Shown piece after piece: positions 12,063 to 22,807 of a stretch of DNA of 64,000 bases. Every line of letters begins with the position of its first letter. The stretch's first letter is position 1. Under the pieces are notes generated by a model. That model made no database searches and was not told the DNA's origin. It worked only from the letters and a program-made list of their open reading frames with translations. Made by a program: the position numbers and the translations under genes. Origin of the DNA: Salvia splendens (lineage: Eukaryota > Streptophyta > Magnoliopsida > Lamiales > Lamiaceae); NCBI RefSeq assembly GCF_004379255.2, contig NC_056034.1, positions 2,792,501-2,856,500 of the forward strand, read 5' to 3'.

Positions 12063-15000
12063 ATGTGGTCCAGAGAAGTCCTATATCCAAGTTATGGATC
12101 ATGGATTCTGGCTGCAGTTTCCATATGTCCTCAAATCTTGAATGGTTCATGGATTTCAAGGAATCTGATGGCTCGGTGCTGCTGGGAGATGATCACGTTT
12201 GCGATGTTAAGGGTGTGGGGAAGATATGTTTGAGGATGGATGATGGATCTATGAGAACTCTCACTGATGTGAGGTACATCCCATCCATCAAAAGGAACCT
12301 GATATCCTTGGGGCTTCTTGAGAAGAATGGCTATCGATTGACTCTTTTTGGTGGAGAGATGCTTGTTACAAAGAATGGGGAAACGATCATGAAGGCTATC
12401 AGAAACAATGTGCTCTATTATCTACAAGCTGAGGCAGTGGCTGGTATGGCTAACTCTACTTCACAGATCATCAATTGGCATGCTAGGCTGGGCCATGTGG
12501 GAGACACCGGGCTGACACAGCTGGTAAAGCAAGGCATTATTCAGATGGATGAATCTGGGATACAGAGAGCCATTGGATCATGTGAAGAGTGCATTCTTGG
12601 AAAAAGCAAGAAGCTACCATATGGAGTAGGCAAACACAACTCAACAGAGCCTCTCCAATATGTTCACAGTGACATATGGGGCCCTGCACCAGTGAATAGC
12701 ATTGGAGGAGGCAGGTATTTCTTATCCTTTGTGGATGATTTTTCAAGGAAGGTTTGGATTGTGATCATGAAAGATAAATCAGAGACATTTCAAAGATTTA
12801 AAGAATGGTGCACTGAGGTTGAGTTGGAGAAAGGAAAGCCATTGAGATGTCTAAGGACTGACAATGGGCTGGAGTTCTTATCCCATGAATTTGATGAGTT
12901 CTGCAGAGCCAAGGGTGTGAAGAGACATAGAACAGTCCCACACAACCCCCAACAAAATGGGGTTGCAGAGAGGATCAATAGGACCATTCTTGAAAGAGTC
13001 AGATGCATGTTGATAGCCTCTGGAATGTCAAAGCCTTTCTGGGCTGAAGCAGCCTCCACTGCTGTTGTCCTGATCAACAAATGTCCATCAGCTGCTATTG
13101 AGAATCAAACCCCAGATAGTAGGTGGTATGGCTCTTATGGAGATTATTCCATATTAAGGCCATTTGGGTGTAGAGCATATGCCCATATTAAACAAGGAAA
13201 GTTAGAGCCAAGGGCTCTCAGATGTGTGATGATAGGCTATCAAAAGGGGGTTAAGGGCTACAGATTATGGTGTTGTGAGGAAGGAAATAAGAAGGTGGTG
13301 ATCAGTAGAGATGTCATCTTCAGGGAGTCAGAGATGCCTTTCCTCAGTTCACAAGTCCAGAGAATTCAGATTGAGGTGGAGAGTCAGAAAAAAACCTCAT
13401 CAGACACATCAGACAATAGCAGATCACCTGAACCTCAAACTGACAGCAAGACTCCAGAAAGATTGATAGCTAGAGACGGGGCCAGAAGAAATATAAAGCT
13501 GCCCTCAAGATTCAATGATTTTGATATGATGCACTATGCATTGGCTATAGCTGAGGAGATGGAGTATCATGAGCCCTCAACTTACAAAGAAGCAATAAGA
13601 AGCCCAGAGAAGGACCAGTGGCTATTGGCTATGCAAGAGGAGATAGATAGTCTGTACAAAAACCACACCTGGATCTTGGTATTAAGACCCACTGATCAGA
13701 AAACAGTAGGTTGTAAATGGATTTTTAAGAAGAAAATTGAAGCTTTCAACAACAACCAAGTCAGATTTAAGGCTAGGTTGGTAGCCAAGGGGTTTACACA
13801 GAAGGAGGGAGTGGATTACAATGAAATATTCTCCCCCGTGGTTAAACACAGCTCCATTAGAGTTCTTCTTGCTATAGTTGCCCACAGAGATTGGGAATTG
13901 GAGCAACTTGATGTTAAAACCGCTTTTCTTCATGGAGAGCTTGAAGAAAAGATTTACATGGAGCAGCCTCCTGGTTTCATTCAACCAGAAAACGAAGGAA
14001 TGGTGTGCTTGTTGAAGAGAAGCTTATATGGTCTCAAGCAAAGCTCAAGACAGTGGTATCTGAGATTTAATGCATTTATGCAGAAAATTGGTTTTGAAAA
14101 ATCCCTATATGATCATTGTGTTTATGTTAAGAGAAGGGATGGAGTTGCTGTGGCATATCTGTTGTTGTATGTGGATGATATGCTAGTCTCAGCCAAGTAT
14201 AAGGAAGAGGTGGAGTTAGTGAAGGCAGATTTGAAGGCTGAATTTGATATGAAAGATCTTGGGAAGGCAAAGAAAATTCTGGGCATGGAGATCATGAGGG
14301 ATAGAGATTAGAGGAAAATATGGCTGACTCAGAAAGACTACATCAAGGATGTTGTTCATAAGTTTCAAATGAACAACAGTAGACCAGTGACTATTCCCTT
14401 GAGTCAGCAGTTCAAGCTCAGCACAAGTCAGAGCCCTGAGAATGATGGACAGAGGAGACAAATGGACAAGATCTCATATGCAAATATAGTTGGGAGCATC
14501 ATGTACACCATGGTGTGTACAAGACCAGACATCAGCCATGCTGTTAGTGCTGTTAGCAGGTACATGGCAGATCCTGGCCTAGATCACTGGCATGCTTTAA
14601 AATGGATACTCAGATATCTGAATGGAACTCAGAACTATGGAATTTTATTTGATGGAAGTAAGGGAGTTGAGAAGCAGCCTATCATGGGGTATTGTGATTC
14701 TGATTTTGCAACAAATATAGATACAAGGAAGTCCCAATCAGGCTACATATTTTGTTTGTTTGGTGCTGCAGTGAGTTGGAGATCAAATCTGCAATCGGTA
14801 GTGGCACTCTCAACAACCGAGGCTGAGTACATATCCATGTCTGAGGCTGTGAAAGAGAGTATTTGGCTGAAAGGCATTTGCTCTGATTTTGGTGTTGATC
14901 AAGAAGCAGTAACAGTGCTATGTGATTCAAATAGTGCTATTTGTCTATCTAAACATCAGACATTTCATGAGAGGAGCAAACATGTGGATGTCAAGCTGCA

Positions 15001-15148
15001 TTTTGTGAGAGATGAGGTTGAAAGAGGTTCAGTGAGGATTGAGAAAGTGGCTACTGAACACAATGCAGCTGATATGCTTACAAAAGTGTTACCCGGTTCA
15101 AAACTGAAGTATTGTATGGATTTGGTGAATCTAATCCAGCTAAAGTGA
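11885..15148 (+). pseudogene. Copia pol (zinc knuckle, protease, integrase, RT, RNase H) with an in-frame stop
   Basis: This frame opens before the CCHC knuckle (CFWCKKPGHIKQNC), then shows the aspartic protease (MDSGCSFHM), the GAG-pre-integrase HHCC region (WHARLGHV...CEEC), the integrase catalytic core (HSDIWGP, RTDNGLEF, then NPQQNGVAERINRT with the Glu), reverse transcriptase (LDVKTAFLHG, YVDDML) and RNase H (GYCDSDFA, TTEAEYIS, ADMLTK). Two lesions: it is offset by one base from gag near 11,930, and a TAG at 14,309-14,311 interrupts the RT-RNase H connection. The frame reopens and runs to 15,148. A programmed shift is possible, but no canonical slippery heptamer is visible. Everything else is well conserved, as expected for a young copy. 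Confidence 0.9.
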
Positions 15149-15189
15149 ATGAAAGAAGTTGGAAGTGTTTGGAAGTTTGTTCAGTTGTG

Positions 15190-15205
15190 TCCCAAGGTGG
15201 AGATT
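15190..15205 (+). other. Copia polypurine tract
   Basis: AAGGTGGAGA immediately upstream of the 3' LTR (TG at 15,206), in the expected place for plus-strand priming. Confidence 0.6.
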
Positions 15206-15704
15206 TGTTATGGAATTTGGGGCAAAACTAAACTATCATTCTTGCTTCTTCAAACTATCATTCTTGCTTCGACAGACTATCATTCTTGTAGTTGGAAACT
15301 ATCATTCTATGAGTTTCAAGCTATCATTCTATGGGTTGTGGACAACTAATGAAGTGTTCAGGGACTGATGTGTAAAAGCTCAGGGTCTAATATGCAAATT
15401 CTTATAATTTCTGTTTGAATTTTTCCTTCAAAACTTTGTATATAGAATGAGAGGAATGAGTTAGAGTCTCGGCTTCAGGGATCGAGCTGTGTAACTAACA
15501 AAAGTAAAAGAGAGTTCTTCATCTTGAGTTAGTTGGAATTCTTCCAGAGATTCAATAAAAAGTTCTTCACCGTTTCTCCTTGAGTTCATAAATTCTTGGT
15601 TACTCATTTTCAATCAGCATTGCGTGTGTTGTTCTTATTCGTTCAAGTATTGATCTTGATTGTGCTCGAGATCTGAAATTGATAGCGTTGAGCTGCTGTT
15701 TACA
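15206..15704 (+). repeat. Copia 3' LTR
   Basis: 499 bp, matching the 5' LTR except at three A/G positions (GTTGGAAAC vs GTTGAAAAC, GGGTTGTGG vs GGGTTATGG, TTCTTATAA vs TTCTTGTAA). The 22-bp-spaced U3 motif copies start at 15,232, 15,254, 15,276, 15,298 and 15,320. The target duplication GCTTC follows at 15,705. Confidence 0.93.
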
Positions 15705-16192
15705 GCTTCAATTGGAGCTGTGAGTCAAAACAGAGGAGATTGAATAACCTTTGTTCAATGCTTAGCTTTAGGAAAGCCGAAAGTGACAAAAACTGTAGAA
15801 TCCTTGCGTGGATATTATCGTAAGTAAGAATCCTTGTCTACGAGCTTCTGAACCTCAATATCCTTAAATTATTCCTCTTCAACAATATCTAATTCACCAG
15901 TGACGCAGTCCCAAAATAAGCTTACGCTTAGTAACATGAATATTGAAAATACATCAAAAGCAGGCTACAGATGCATCGATGCATCAGTTACGGCAAAATC
16001 AGACGTAAATTCCCCCCCCAAAAAAATACGAATTCAACTACATTCAAGATCCTGATCCTGATCCTGTGCCTTTACCAACAAATCAGAACCAGTGCGCACC
16101 AGACAAACTCACAACTCAATCTAAACAGACTAAACCGATATCACAGTAAAATAGGAACATTAATCAGAAGGAGAGCGAGAGGGAGAGATTAC

Positions 16193-16330
16193 CGGAGGAA
16201 TTAGGAGCTCGAGTATGTTTCGTCCTCCGAATCAAATGTGTGTTAATGTGTGTGAGAGAGAGTAACTCCACTCCGGCTTCGCACAGAAATGTTGCGAAGT
16301 GCGGGTTGAAGATTGAAGGGAAGAAGGTGG
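16193..16330 (-). promoter_or_regulatory. Probable non-coding first exon (5' UTR) of the L12 gene
   Basis: On the minus strand this carries CT/CA-rich sequence (CTCTCTCACACACATTAACAC) typical of plant leaders and ends at the strong donor CTCCG|GTAATC. The transcription start is not defined by the sequence. Confidence 0.5.
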
Positions 16331-16897
16331 TGATTTGGGGATTGGGGGTTCGAGTTACAATTTATTTTATTTATTATTCATTATTAATGTCATTTTTACT
16401 ACTCTATTCCAGATTCCCATTGTCCGAAGAAATTACTCCATATAATAGTTTTCTTATTTTAGGCCGTTCCCCAAAAAAATTTAACAAATAATATTCTTAC
16501 AGTTCCTAAAAACATAACAGTTCCTAAATTTGTTGGTTTTAGATCAGAGCAATATTGACTTAAAATTTATAAAGCTTGTCGGTGATAATTGCACAACTTG
16601 TAAATTAATTCACACTTTAAAATGGGATTGAAATGTAAGTAGTAAAAAGATTGCTGAGAAAGAAGCATATGAATTGAAACATTATGCACTAGTTGAGACG
16701 TTTGAAAAAGAAAGTGATCTAGCAAGAGAAAGTAGTCAGACGCAATGAATAGTGTATCCTTTGTGAGCTCATACAAATGTCTACAAAATCAACAGGTGGG
16801 GAGAAAAATACAAGATGAAAAAACTAGGAAATCAGATTCCTGAAAAACTAAGATATTCCGGTTGTTTCATAGTAGTATACAAACAAATGGTTGTGCA

Positions 16898-17051
16898 CTA
16901 TGAAACAAGCTCTTCTGGTTCTTGTCGAAGAGACTTCAACTCTCCAAGGCTCAATGGTGTTGTGTATTGTGCGCCTTGCAGCGCTTTCGCCAAGCAGTAG
17001 CCTAACGGCATTGAAACAGAAAACGAAACAGCATTTCCTATTTGCATGTAC
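16898..17051 (-). pseudogene. Orphan last exon of a chromomethylase-like DNA (cytosine-5) methyltransferase
   Basis: After a good acceptor (TTATTACAG) the minus strand encodes YMQIGNAVSFSVSMPLGYCL, followed by AKALQG, about 25 more residues and a TAG at 16,898-16,900. This is C5-methyltransferase motif X with the chromomethylase-type LGY...LAKALQG tail. The region upstream on that strand (17,052-18,493, and past the Gypsy at 28,827-29,180) shows none of the preceding motifs I would expect, such as the ESARLQGFP-type motif IX. It is most likely a truncated gene relic. Alternatives are a capture fragment or a gene whose other exons I failed to see. Confidence 0.5.
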
Positions 17052-18493
17052 CTGTAATAACAGTAACACATAAACTACAGCAAAAGATGACTGTCCTACG
17101 AAAATCGGGAATGAAACTCTTATGTGCTTTGAGAGGATCTTGACAAATTTGAATGAAATTAATGGGATAAGCAGGTATGGAATGTAGAAGACTAATTGAG
17201 CTTGTCGTTCGAGGTCGGCAAACTATAAACCAAAATTTTCACAAAAGTTATAACTACACGTTACAGTGTAAATGGCCTACGCCTTGTACTGTAACTCTCC
17301 TATTTTATTCTCTATTGTCTTTTTCATGTCTCTCTCCACTTATTCCTTAATCTTTATGATAAAAAAACCACGTCGACTATAGTAGATGGAAGGGTAATTG
17401 AATATGTACAAAAAAAAGGACAGAAGCCACATTTCCGATGTCACTGCACTTCCGAACACAAAAGTAAAAAATTTGCAAACCACCAAAAATAATCAAAGTT
17501 TATAAGGTGTATCATGAGTTTGGCAAAGTTTACAAGGGTGAGACTGGATATTGTACTATAGTTTCTGGATAGGTAAGAGCGCCGGCAAACACTATGCACA
17601 TTTTACCTGTCAAAAGTGGTTTCCACAATTTTACTAATGTAAAACCCATTCCACAAACTGCATTTCCTTCCAACGAGCCAATATCATTTACTTGAAACTT
17701 ATCATCATGAAAAAGATTAAGAGTGCATGCTATGTGACAATGACTTCATTTTGAATCTAGAACAGTTCTTATATACTATGCTGGATAGCATAACCAAAGC
17801 ACATAAAAGGAACTGGAATTCTTGACGATGAAATAACATTTGCTAGACATTCAGAAATACATATAGCAGTCTCAACTCTGAAGACACTCAACAAGTTGTA
17901 ATCAGAGCATCCCAAGAAATTCATGGAGTAGAAACACTAGCACAATGACAAAAAATCGATAAACCGACTCAAGAACAACTCAATCCAGAGAGTCTGGACT
18001 ATGGAGTACTTCAAAATACTTCCTCCAATTTAAGCAATTTTGAGTGAATGACTGACAGGTAAAGAAAAACTCAAACAACAATAATATACTCCTATTAACA
18101 TGACTCCAATCCATTGACAAAGAAGGAAGAAACCAGTCTTAGTAAAACATTCATAACAGACTACAAACAGCTAAAGATTATTAAGTAGAAACTTTTCCCT
18201 TCAAGTTTTGAGCGAAGGCCATAACATATGAATACATCAACAAAGAAGGAAGGTCGTACAATCATAAAAAAAAATCGGGTACAAACTTGTTACATGAAAA
18301 GTATTCCCTTCAATTTTAACAACTCTAAGCAAATAAAGGCAACTATATGTAGAGCCACAAGAAGAATAACAAATTAATAGATGGGCAATTCATTGACAAA
18401 AACTTACAAGATTTTTAGTTTTCTATGATGTATAGGAAGACTAAATTAACGAAGATCTACATTTGGAGCTTCTTGAATTGAACTAAGGTTATA
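17052..18493. other. Intergenic sequence without recognised genes
   Basis: AT-rich, no extended coding frame and no terminal repeats recognised. It ends at the Gypsy insertion site (target duplication TTATA at 18,489-18,493). Confidence 0.4.
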
Positions 18494-19062
18494 TGATGAT
18501 TTAGCGAATTTTTGATGGGAATAAATGCAAGTAATAAATGAAGATCACAACACTGAAAATTACGTGGTTCGATTTACTGAGGTAAATCTACGTCCACGGG
18601 AAGAATAGAGGGCAAATTTGTATTGCTTGATCCAGCTTACAGATTACAATACTGATTTGCTATATGAGATTCAGGATCTAGAGAACTTAACCCTGGTCTA
18701 TCTGATCTAAGTTCTATTTATACATTCGAACTAAGATCGTGGTTTGCAGCCCTGGTAGGGGGGTTGATAACTGCTTAATACCACTAAATAGATCGTGGGT
18801 GTAATGGAGGTCGTGGAGATCCTGCATGGGTCCACTATCTCCTTGTTCGGTCGAATACTGAGACCGAACTGCTGAACTTTGCCGATCAGCTTTTGCCGAT
18901 CTGAGAGTTGAGCTCGATTGGTCGGCTTTTACCGAGCTATAGGCTGTGACCGAACTCTTTGGTTGTGCCGAACTGATACTCTTTCTTGGGTTTTGGGCTG
19001 ATGGGCCGTCACTGCTATTGGGCTCGCAATTATTGTTTAGTTGTTTAGTTCGTATCCCATCA
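18494..19062 (-). repeat. Gypsy 3' LTR (left end in the window)
   Basis: 569 bp, 568 identical to its partner by eye. On the element strand U3 contains a cluster of TCGG-core motifs (GTTCGG/GATCGG/CTCGG), and a TATA box reads TATAAATA (plus-strand positions 18,715-18,722). Confidence 0.93.
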
Positions 19063-19080
19063 CCACCCCCCCCGAAAAGC
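19063..19080 (-). other. Gypsy polypurine tract
   Basis: On the element strand an uninterrupted run of eight G followed by TGGTG abuts the 3' LTR start, in the expected position for a plus-strand primer. Confidence 0.65.
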
Positions 19081-19381
19081 GAAGTGAATCACTTCGGCAT
19101 TTTGGATAAGTGTAAGGGGGAGGCTGACGTCAGGGGACGTGCTCTGCACGTGTCTGCATTAAATGTGACAGCAAATCCGGCCAGAGAATCCAGAAAAAGT
19201 GGGATTTGAAACGGTGCGACGAATTTGAAACGCCTCTGCGAATCTGATAGATATTTCCTTTCTTCATCATTGGAACACTTTTGCGATTATTTCTTCTGCA
19301 TTCTCTCTCTTTTTCGTAAAATTTTCTTCCGCTTCTTCAAGAAATTCTTCAGAGACTTTCGACCATCAAAGAGTAAGAATC

Positions 19382-21261
19382 ATGTCTTCTTCTTCTGAAA
19401 CTGTTTCTGAATCAGGTAGTGGTAGGAAGGGGGGTAAGGGATCTTCTGGCCGGAAAAAGTCCGGGGAGAAGACGGTAGAATATTTTCACAGCATTTTGAG
19501 TAAGGATACTGTGATATCCTTACACAGAAAATATTTTCTTCCTGGGGGGTTAGTGGTGATTCCCGACGACACTCATAGGGCTAACTCGCCGCCGGAGGGT
19601 TATGCCACCGTTTACGAAGCCTGCTTAGAATGCGGGCTTCATTTCCCTCTTCCCCCCGCCTTTGTAGAGCTTCTTGATTTTTTCCAACTTCCTTTAGGTC
19701 AGGTGACTCCAAATTCTTGGAGGCACTTATCGGCCTTTGCTGCCGAGCTGCGTAGACTAGAAAAGGATCTGTCTCTGAGGGCAATCCTTAATTTCTTTCA
19801 GTTTAAGAGAAAGGGATCCTGGTTTTACTTGATCCCTTTACAGCCCTTTAGAGCCTTCTGTAAAACCAAATGGCCGATGTGGAAAAATCGCTTCTTTTTT
19901 TACAATAGGACAGCGGCTCCGGACTTTTCCTGGAGAGGGCCGAAGTCCGTAATTCCTCATCCTCGGGTAGAACCGTTGGACGAGCTCGAGGGCGGGCTCA
20001 ATAAGATTCCCATGATTAGGAAACAGTATTTGGAATCTGAGCTCGTCAAGGGTGACTTCGTGTTCGACTCCTCGTCTTCGGACGAAGAGACTGAGGGTGA
20101 GGATTTCTTTTTTATGCTTTACTGCTTTAGCGGCGAAAACTAACTTTGTTTTCTTACTTTTTGGCAGAGAAACAGAAAAACACCAGCTCGGCGTCTGATG
20201 CCGAGAAGAATCCGAAGAGGCAGAAGACCTCTTCGAGTCAGTCTTCGGATCCAAAAAAGCCGGGATCGACCTCGGCAAGGGGGAAGGCGAAGACTCAGAA
20301 ACCCCCAAAAGCGCCAGAGAGAGACATTGTCCAGGGGGGTTATGGATCAGGAGTGGTTACGGCCACTTCGGAACATATCTCTGAGCCCTTTTTATGGCCA
20401 AAAGACTTTGTAGAGGTGAATTTTCTTCTTGATTTTCTGGCTTTGCTTCTTTCCTATATTTTTTTTGTGGCCCCTCTGTTGACTTTTTCCTTTTTCCATT
20501 TTCAGAGGAACAATATGCTCTGCAAACTCGTTACAGTTGAACTCTCTAAAGCGTCCAGCGATTATGATGAGATGCAGAGGAATTTGAATGCTGCTCGTCA
20601 CCAGGCCGAACAGGCTCGGGCAGACTTTGAGAGGGCAAGGGCCGCTATGATCTCGGCTCAGGATGAAGCCCAGCGTGCCAAAGACCAGCTCATCATCCAG
20701 AGAGAGCGGTCGAAACAGAGGGAGGCGGCTGCCGTGGTTGCTCAGGGGGAGGCTCTCCGTGTTTACACGGAGAAACTCTTTTTGAGCAATCAATTTTCGG
20801 CCCTTATCGGTGATCTGCTGAAATTGATGACCGATAATGTTGAGCAGGAACCCGAAGTCGTCTTGCCGCTGTATGGCCGAGAGATTGCAGCGCGTCTCCA
20901 GAGTCTGCCGCTCCTTGAGGAGCTTGCGTCTTCATCGGTCCTGCTTTCTGCTGAACGAGTCCGTACTTGCCGTGCTGACCGTAACGAGAACATGGAGGCC
21001 ATCTTTGCCTCCTTGGGGCCTGTTTCACCCGCTTCAATTTTCAAAGAAGAGGGTGAGCAGGAAAATGAGGCCGGCAAGGAGACCGAGCAGAAGGATCAGC
21101 AGACCGGCGACGGGCACGCCGAGCAAGAGGTGCAGCAGATCGGCGATGGGGGCGCCGAGCAGGAGGGAGGGAGGAGGGAGGCCGAGGCTGAGACCGAGGT
21201 CGACAAGGAGAAAGAAGCTGAAACCCACAGGGAAGCCGGAGACGAAACTGGCGGAGTATGA
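19382..21261 (+). CDS. Antisense spliced gene of the Gypsy element with a 'putative gypsy type transposon' domain
   Basis: Three exons by frame and splice sites: 19,382-20,096, 20,168-20,415, 20,506-21,261. Introns are 71 and 90 bp, both GT-AG with T-rich acceptors. Splicing joins frames that are otherwise out of register, giving about 572 residues. The N-terminal part (PPEGYATVYEACLECGL, LPLGQVTPNSWRHLSAF) matches the family I know as Pfam Transposase_28 (PF04195). The middle is basic and Ser-rich, with nuclear-localisation-like KNPKRQK. The C-terminal part is a predicted coiled coil, then an acidic Glu-rich tail. It reads opposite to gag-pol, between integrase and the 3' LTR, like the antisense ORFs described in Tat elements such as Grande. 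Its molecular role is unknown. The start is the first ATG, after a CT-rich leader. Confidence 0.8.
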
Positions 21262-21565
21262 TTTCGTCTCCCTTCTCTTAGTTTAGTTTCTTTCTTTCTA
21301 TTTGTAAAATGGCCTTGAAGCCCTCCTTGTGTAAATTTTTTCTTGTGAATGAAAAAAATTCTTCTTTCTACACTCGTGTCTTCCTTATAGCTCTTCTTAA
21401 TCTCTTTTACTCCTATTGTGGTTTACTGCCTGCTCGGTAAACTGAAATGCCGAACTGACATAGCTGCTTCGTATTCTTAACTCTAAGGAGCTGGAGGTAC
21501 TTCACTGGAAGCGGCTATACTCTTTGGCTTTAAATGAAGCTGAGAAAAAAGCTATAGATGACCAG

Positions 21566-22243
21566 ATGAAGTATGATGAACTCTTGGCTCGTTTAGTGGA
21601 GCTGGAGTCCAACAATAAGGACTTAGAGTGCATAAAGAAAGATCTGAAGGCCGAGCTGAATACTGTCATCGCTGAGAGGACTGCATATGAAGATTTCATC
21701 TGCGGGCGCGGGGGAATGACTATATCTGAAGTTCAGAATCAAGTTGATGAACTGTGGGAGAAGCTTCATGTACTCCGGAAGAACAATGTGCTGGAGAGCT
21801 CGGCTTGCCAACAAGTTGTGAAATCATTGCGGCGCTTGGCTTCTCTGTACGACATCATTCTTTCCCGGCGTCCCTCAATCGAGAGATTCCTTAGCCGTTT
21901 CCCGCTAACAGATGCTCACACTCCAACTCAAACCTCTAATCCACTTACTCAAAATTCTACTCCAAATCAGCAACGGACTCAGGAGCAACCGGAAACGTCA
22001 AGACAAGAACGCCCTGAAGTTCGTAGAGGAGTTGTGAATATGAGTGAGCAAGATCAGCGAATGCTTCGTGAAGAGACTCTTCGCCGCCGAGGTGCTAGAA
22101 CTTCCCGGACTCAGGGAAGAGGCGGTAGGTCGATCAGAGCATCTCGTCCACCTACTTATTCTTCAACTGCTCGGAACGCCCGAACTCAGCATCATGAGGA
22201 TTTTTCGGATAGGTGGCTCAACTTTAGCAATCGTAGACAGTAG
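21566..22243 (+). CDS. Second antisense ORF of the Gypsy element (coiled coil plus basic tail)
   Basis: From the first ATG at 21,566 to TAG at 22,243 (225 residues). The same frame is open upstream to about 21,480, so an earlier exon could be spliced on. The N-terminal ~100 residues have heptad-like Leu/Glu/Lys spacing (LLARLVELESNNKDLE) and predict a coiled coil. A Thr/Gln/Pro-rich linker follows, then an Arg-rich end (REETLRRRGARTSRTQGRGG). It lies about 300 bp beyond the stop of the spliced antisense gene on the same strand. They could be two genes or alternative parts of one transcript. No family recognised. Confidence 0.55.
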   Translation: MKYDELLARLVELESNNKDLECIKKDLKAELNTVIAERTAYEDFICGRGGMTISEVQNQVDELWEKLHVLRKNNVLESSACQQVVKSLRRLASLYDIILSRRPSIERFLSRFPLTDAHTPTQTSNPLTQNSTPNQQRTQEQPETSRQERPEVRRGVVNMSEQDQRMLREETLRRRGARTSRTQGRGGRSIRASRPPTYSSTARNARTQHHEDFSDRWLNFSNRRQ

Positions 22244-22807
22244 AATAGTCCTTTGTAATGGTGTAACGCATTCTCGTAGGGCAGCGGAATTGTATGCCCA
22301 ACAAGACTTAGTAAATGAAATTTTTTCATTTCGCTTCTATCACTGCGTATTTACAGTTCAGCGATTTTTTATTTCATTTATTGTACTCGTCCTCGGTCTT
22401 ATGAAGTAAACTCTTCTTTGACCGGACTTAGTTAGTGTCCTTATTTGGCGAGTTTTATCGCTTGGATAGGACTTTCCCTAGTTAACCGGAGTGGTTTTCG
22501 GCTTATTGCAGTTCGTTTCAGACGAATTGCTTGTTTCTTAAGCTGAATTGTGGAATCTTGTATCTTCCTTAGAAGCTTGGACTCACAATTGTCTTTAATA
22601 CATGATCTAAAAAAAGGGGATCAGCCTTTAAGGAACAATATACCTCAGTAACATTTATAAGAGACAAAACGCACATAGAGAGACAAATAAAAAGGACGAA
22701 AAAGATTTTAATCTTTTAAAAAACGACAAAGCATAAAGAACAATAAAAATATGAAAGCACATAACCCTAGGACCGAACTAGACATAAGACTGACCGGACC
22801 TTGTCTC

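Larger units (their letters stand above)
10679..15704 (+). mobile_element. Full-length Ty1/copia LTR retrotransposon
   Basis: Two 499-bp LTRs (10,679-11,177 and 15,206-15,704) begin TG and end CA and are flanked by the 5-bp target duplication GCTTC (10,674-10,678 and 15,705-15,709). Order is gag, protease, integrase, RT, RNase H, the Copia arrangement. The LTRs differ at 3 of 499 sites by eye, all A/G changes, so the insertion is recent: about 0.2 million years if 1.3e-8 substitutions per site per year applies, which is an assumption. It is coding-defective: a gag/pol frame break near 11,930 and an in-frame TAG at 14,309. It lies in the 5' UTR intron of the L12 gene, opposite to that gene. 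Confidence 0.95.
9787..16192 (-). other. 5' UTR intron of the L12 gene, enlarged by a Copia insertion
   Basis: On the minus strand a clear donor (CTCCG|GTAATC) lies at 16,193/16,192, and a plausible acceptor (TGCTGCTGCAAG) ends near 9,787, about 35 bases before the ATG. Without the 5.0-kb Copia element the intron would be about 1.4 kb. Its flanks (9,787-10,678 and 15,710-16,192) show no coding sequence. This is inferred from splice-site reading; transcript data would settle it. Confidence 0.55.

Noticed and set aside
14309..14311. Copia TAG as a programmed readthrough site like that of the Gypsy
   Set aside because: It is followed by AGG AAA, not CARYYA, and lies inside the RT-RNase H region where no regulated stop is expected. 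A nonsense mutation is simpler.
19838..20308. 156-codon minus-strand ORF in the Gypsy spacer
   Set aside because: It overlaps the well-supported spliced antisense gene on the plus strand, has no family resemblance and crosses its first intron.
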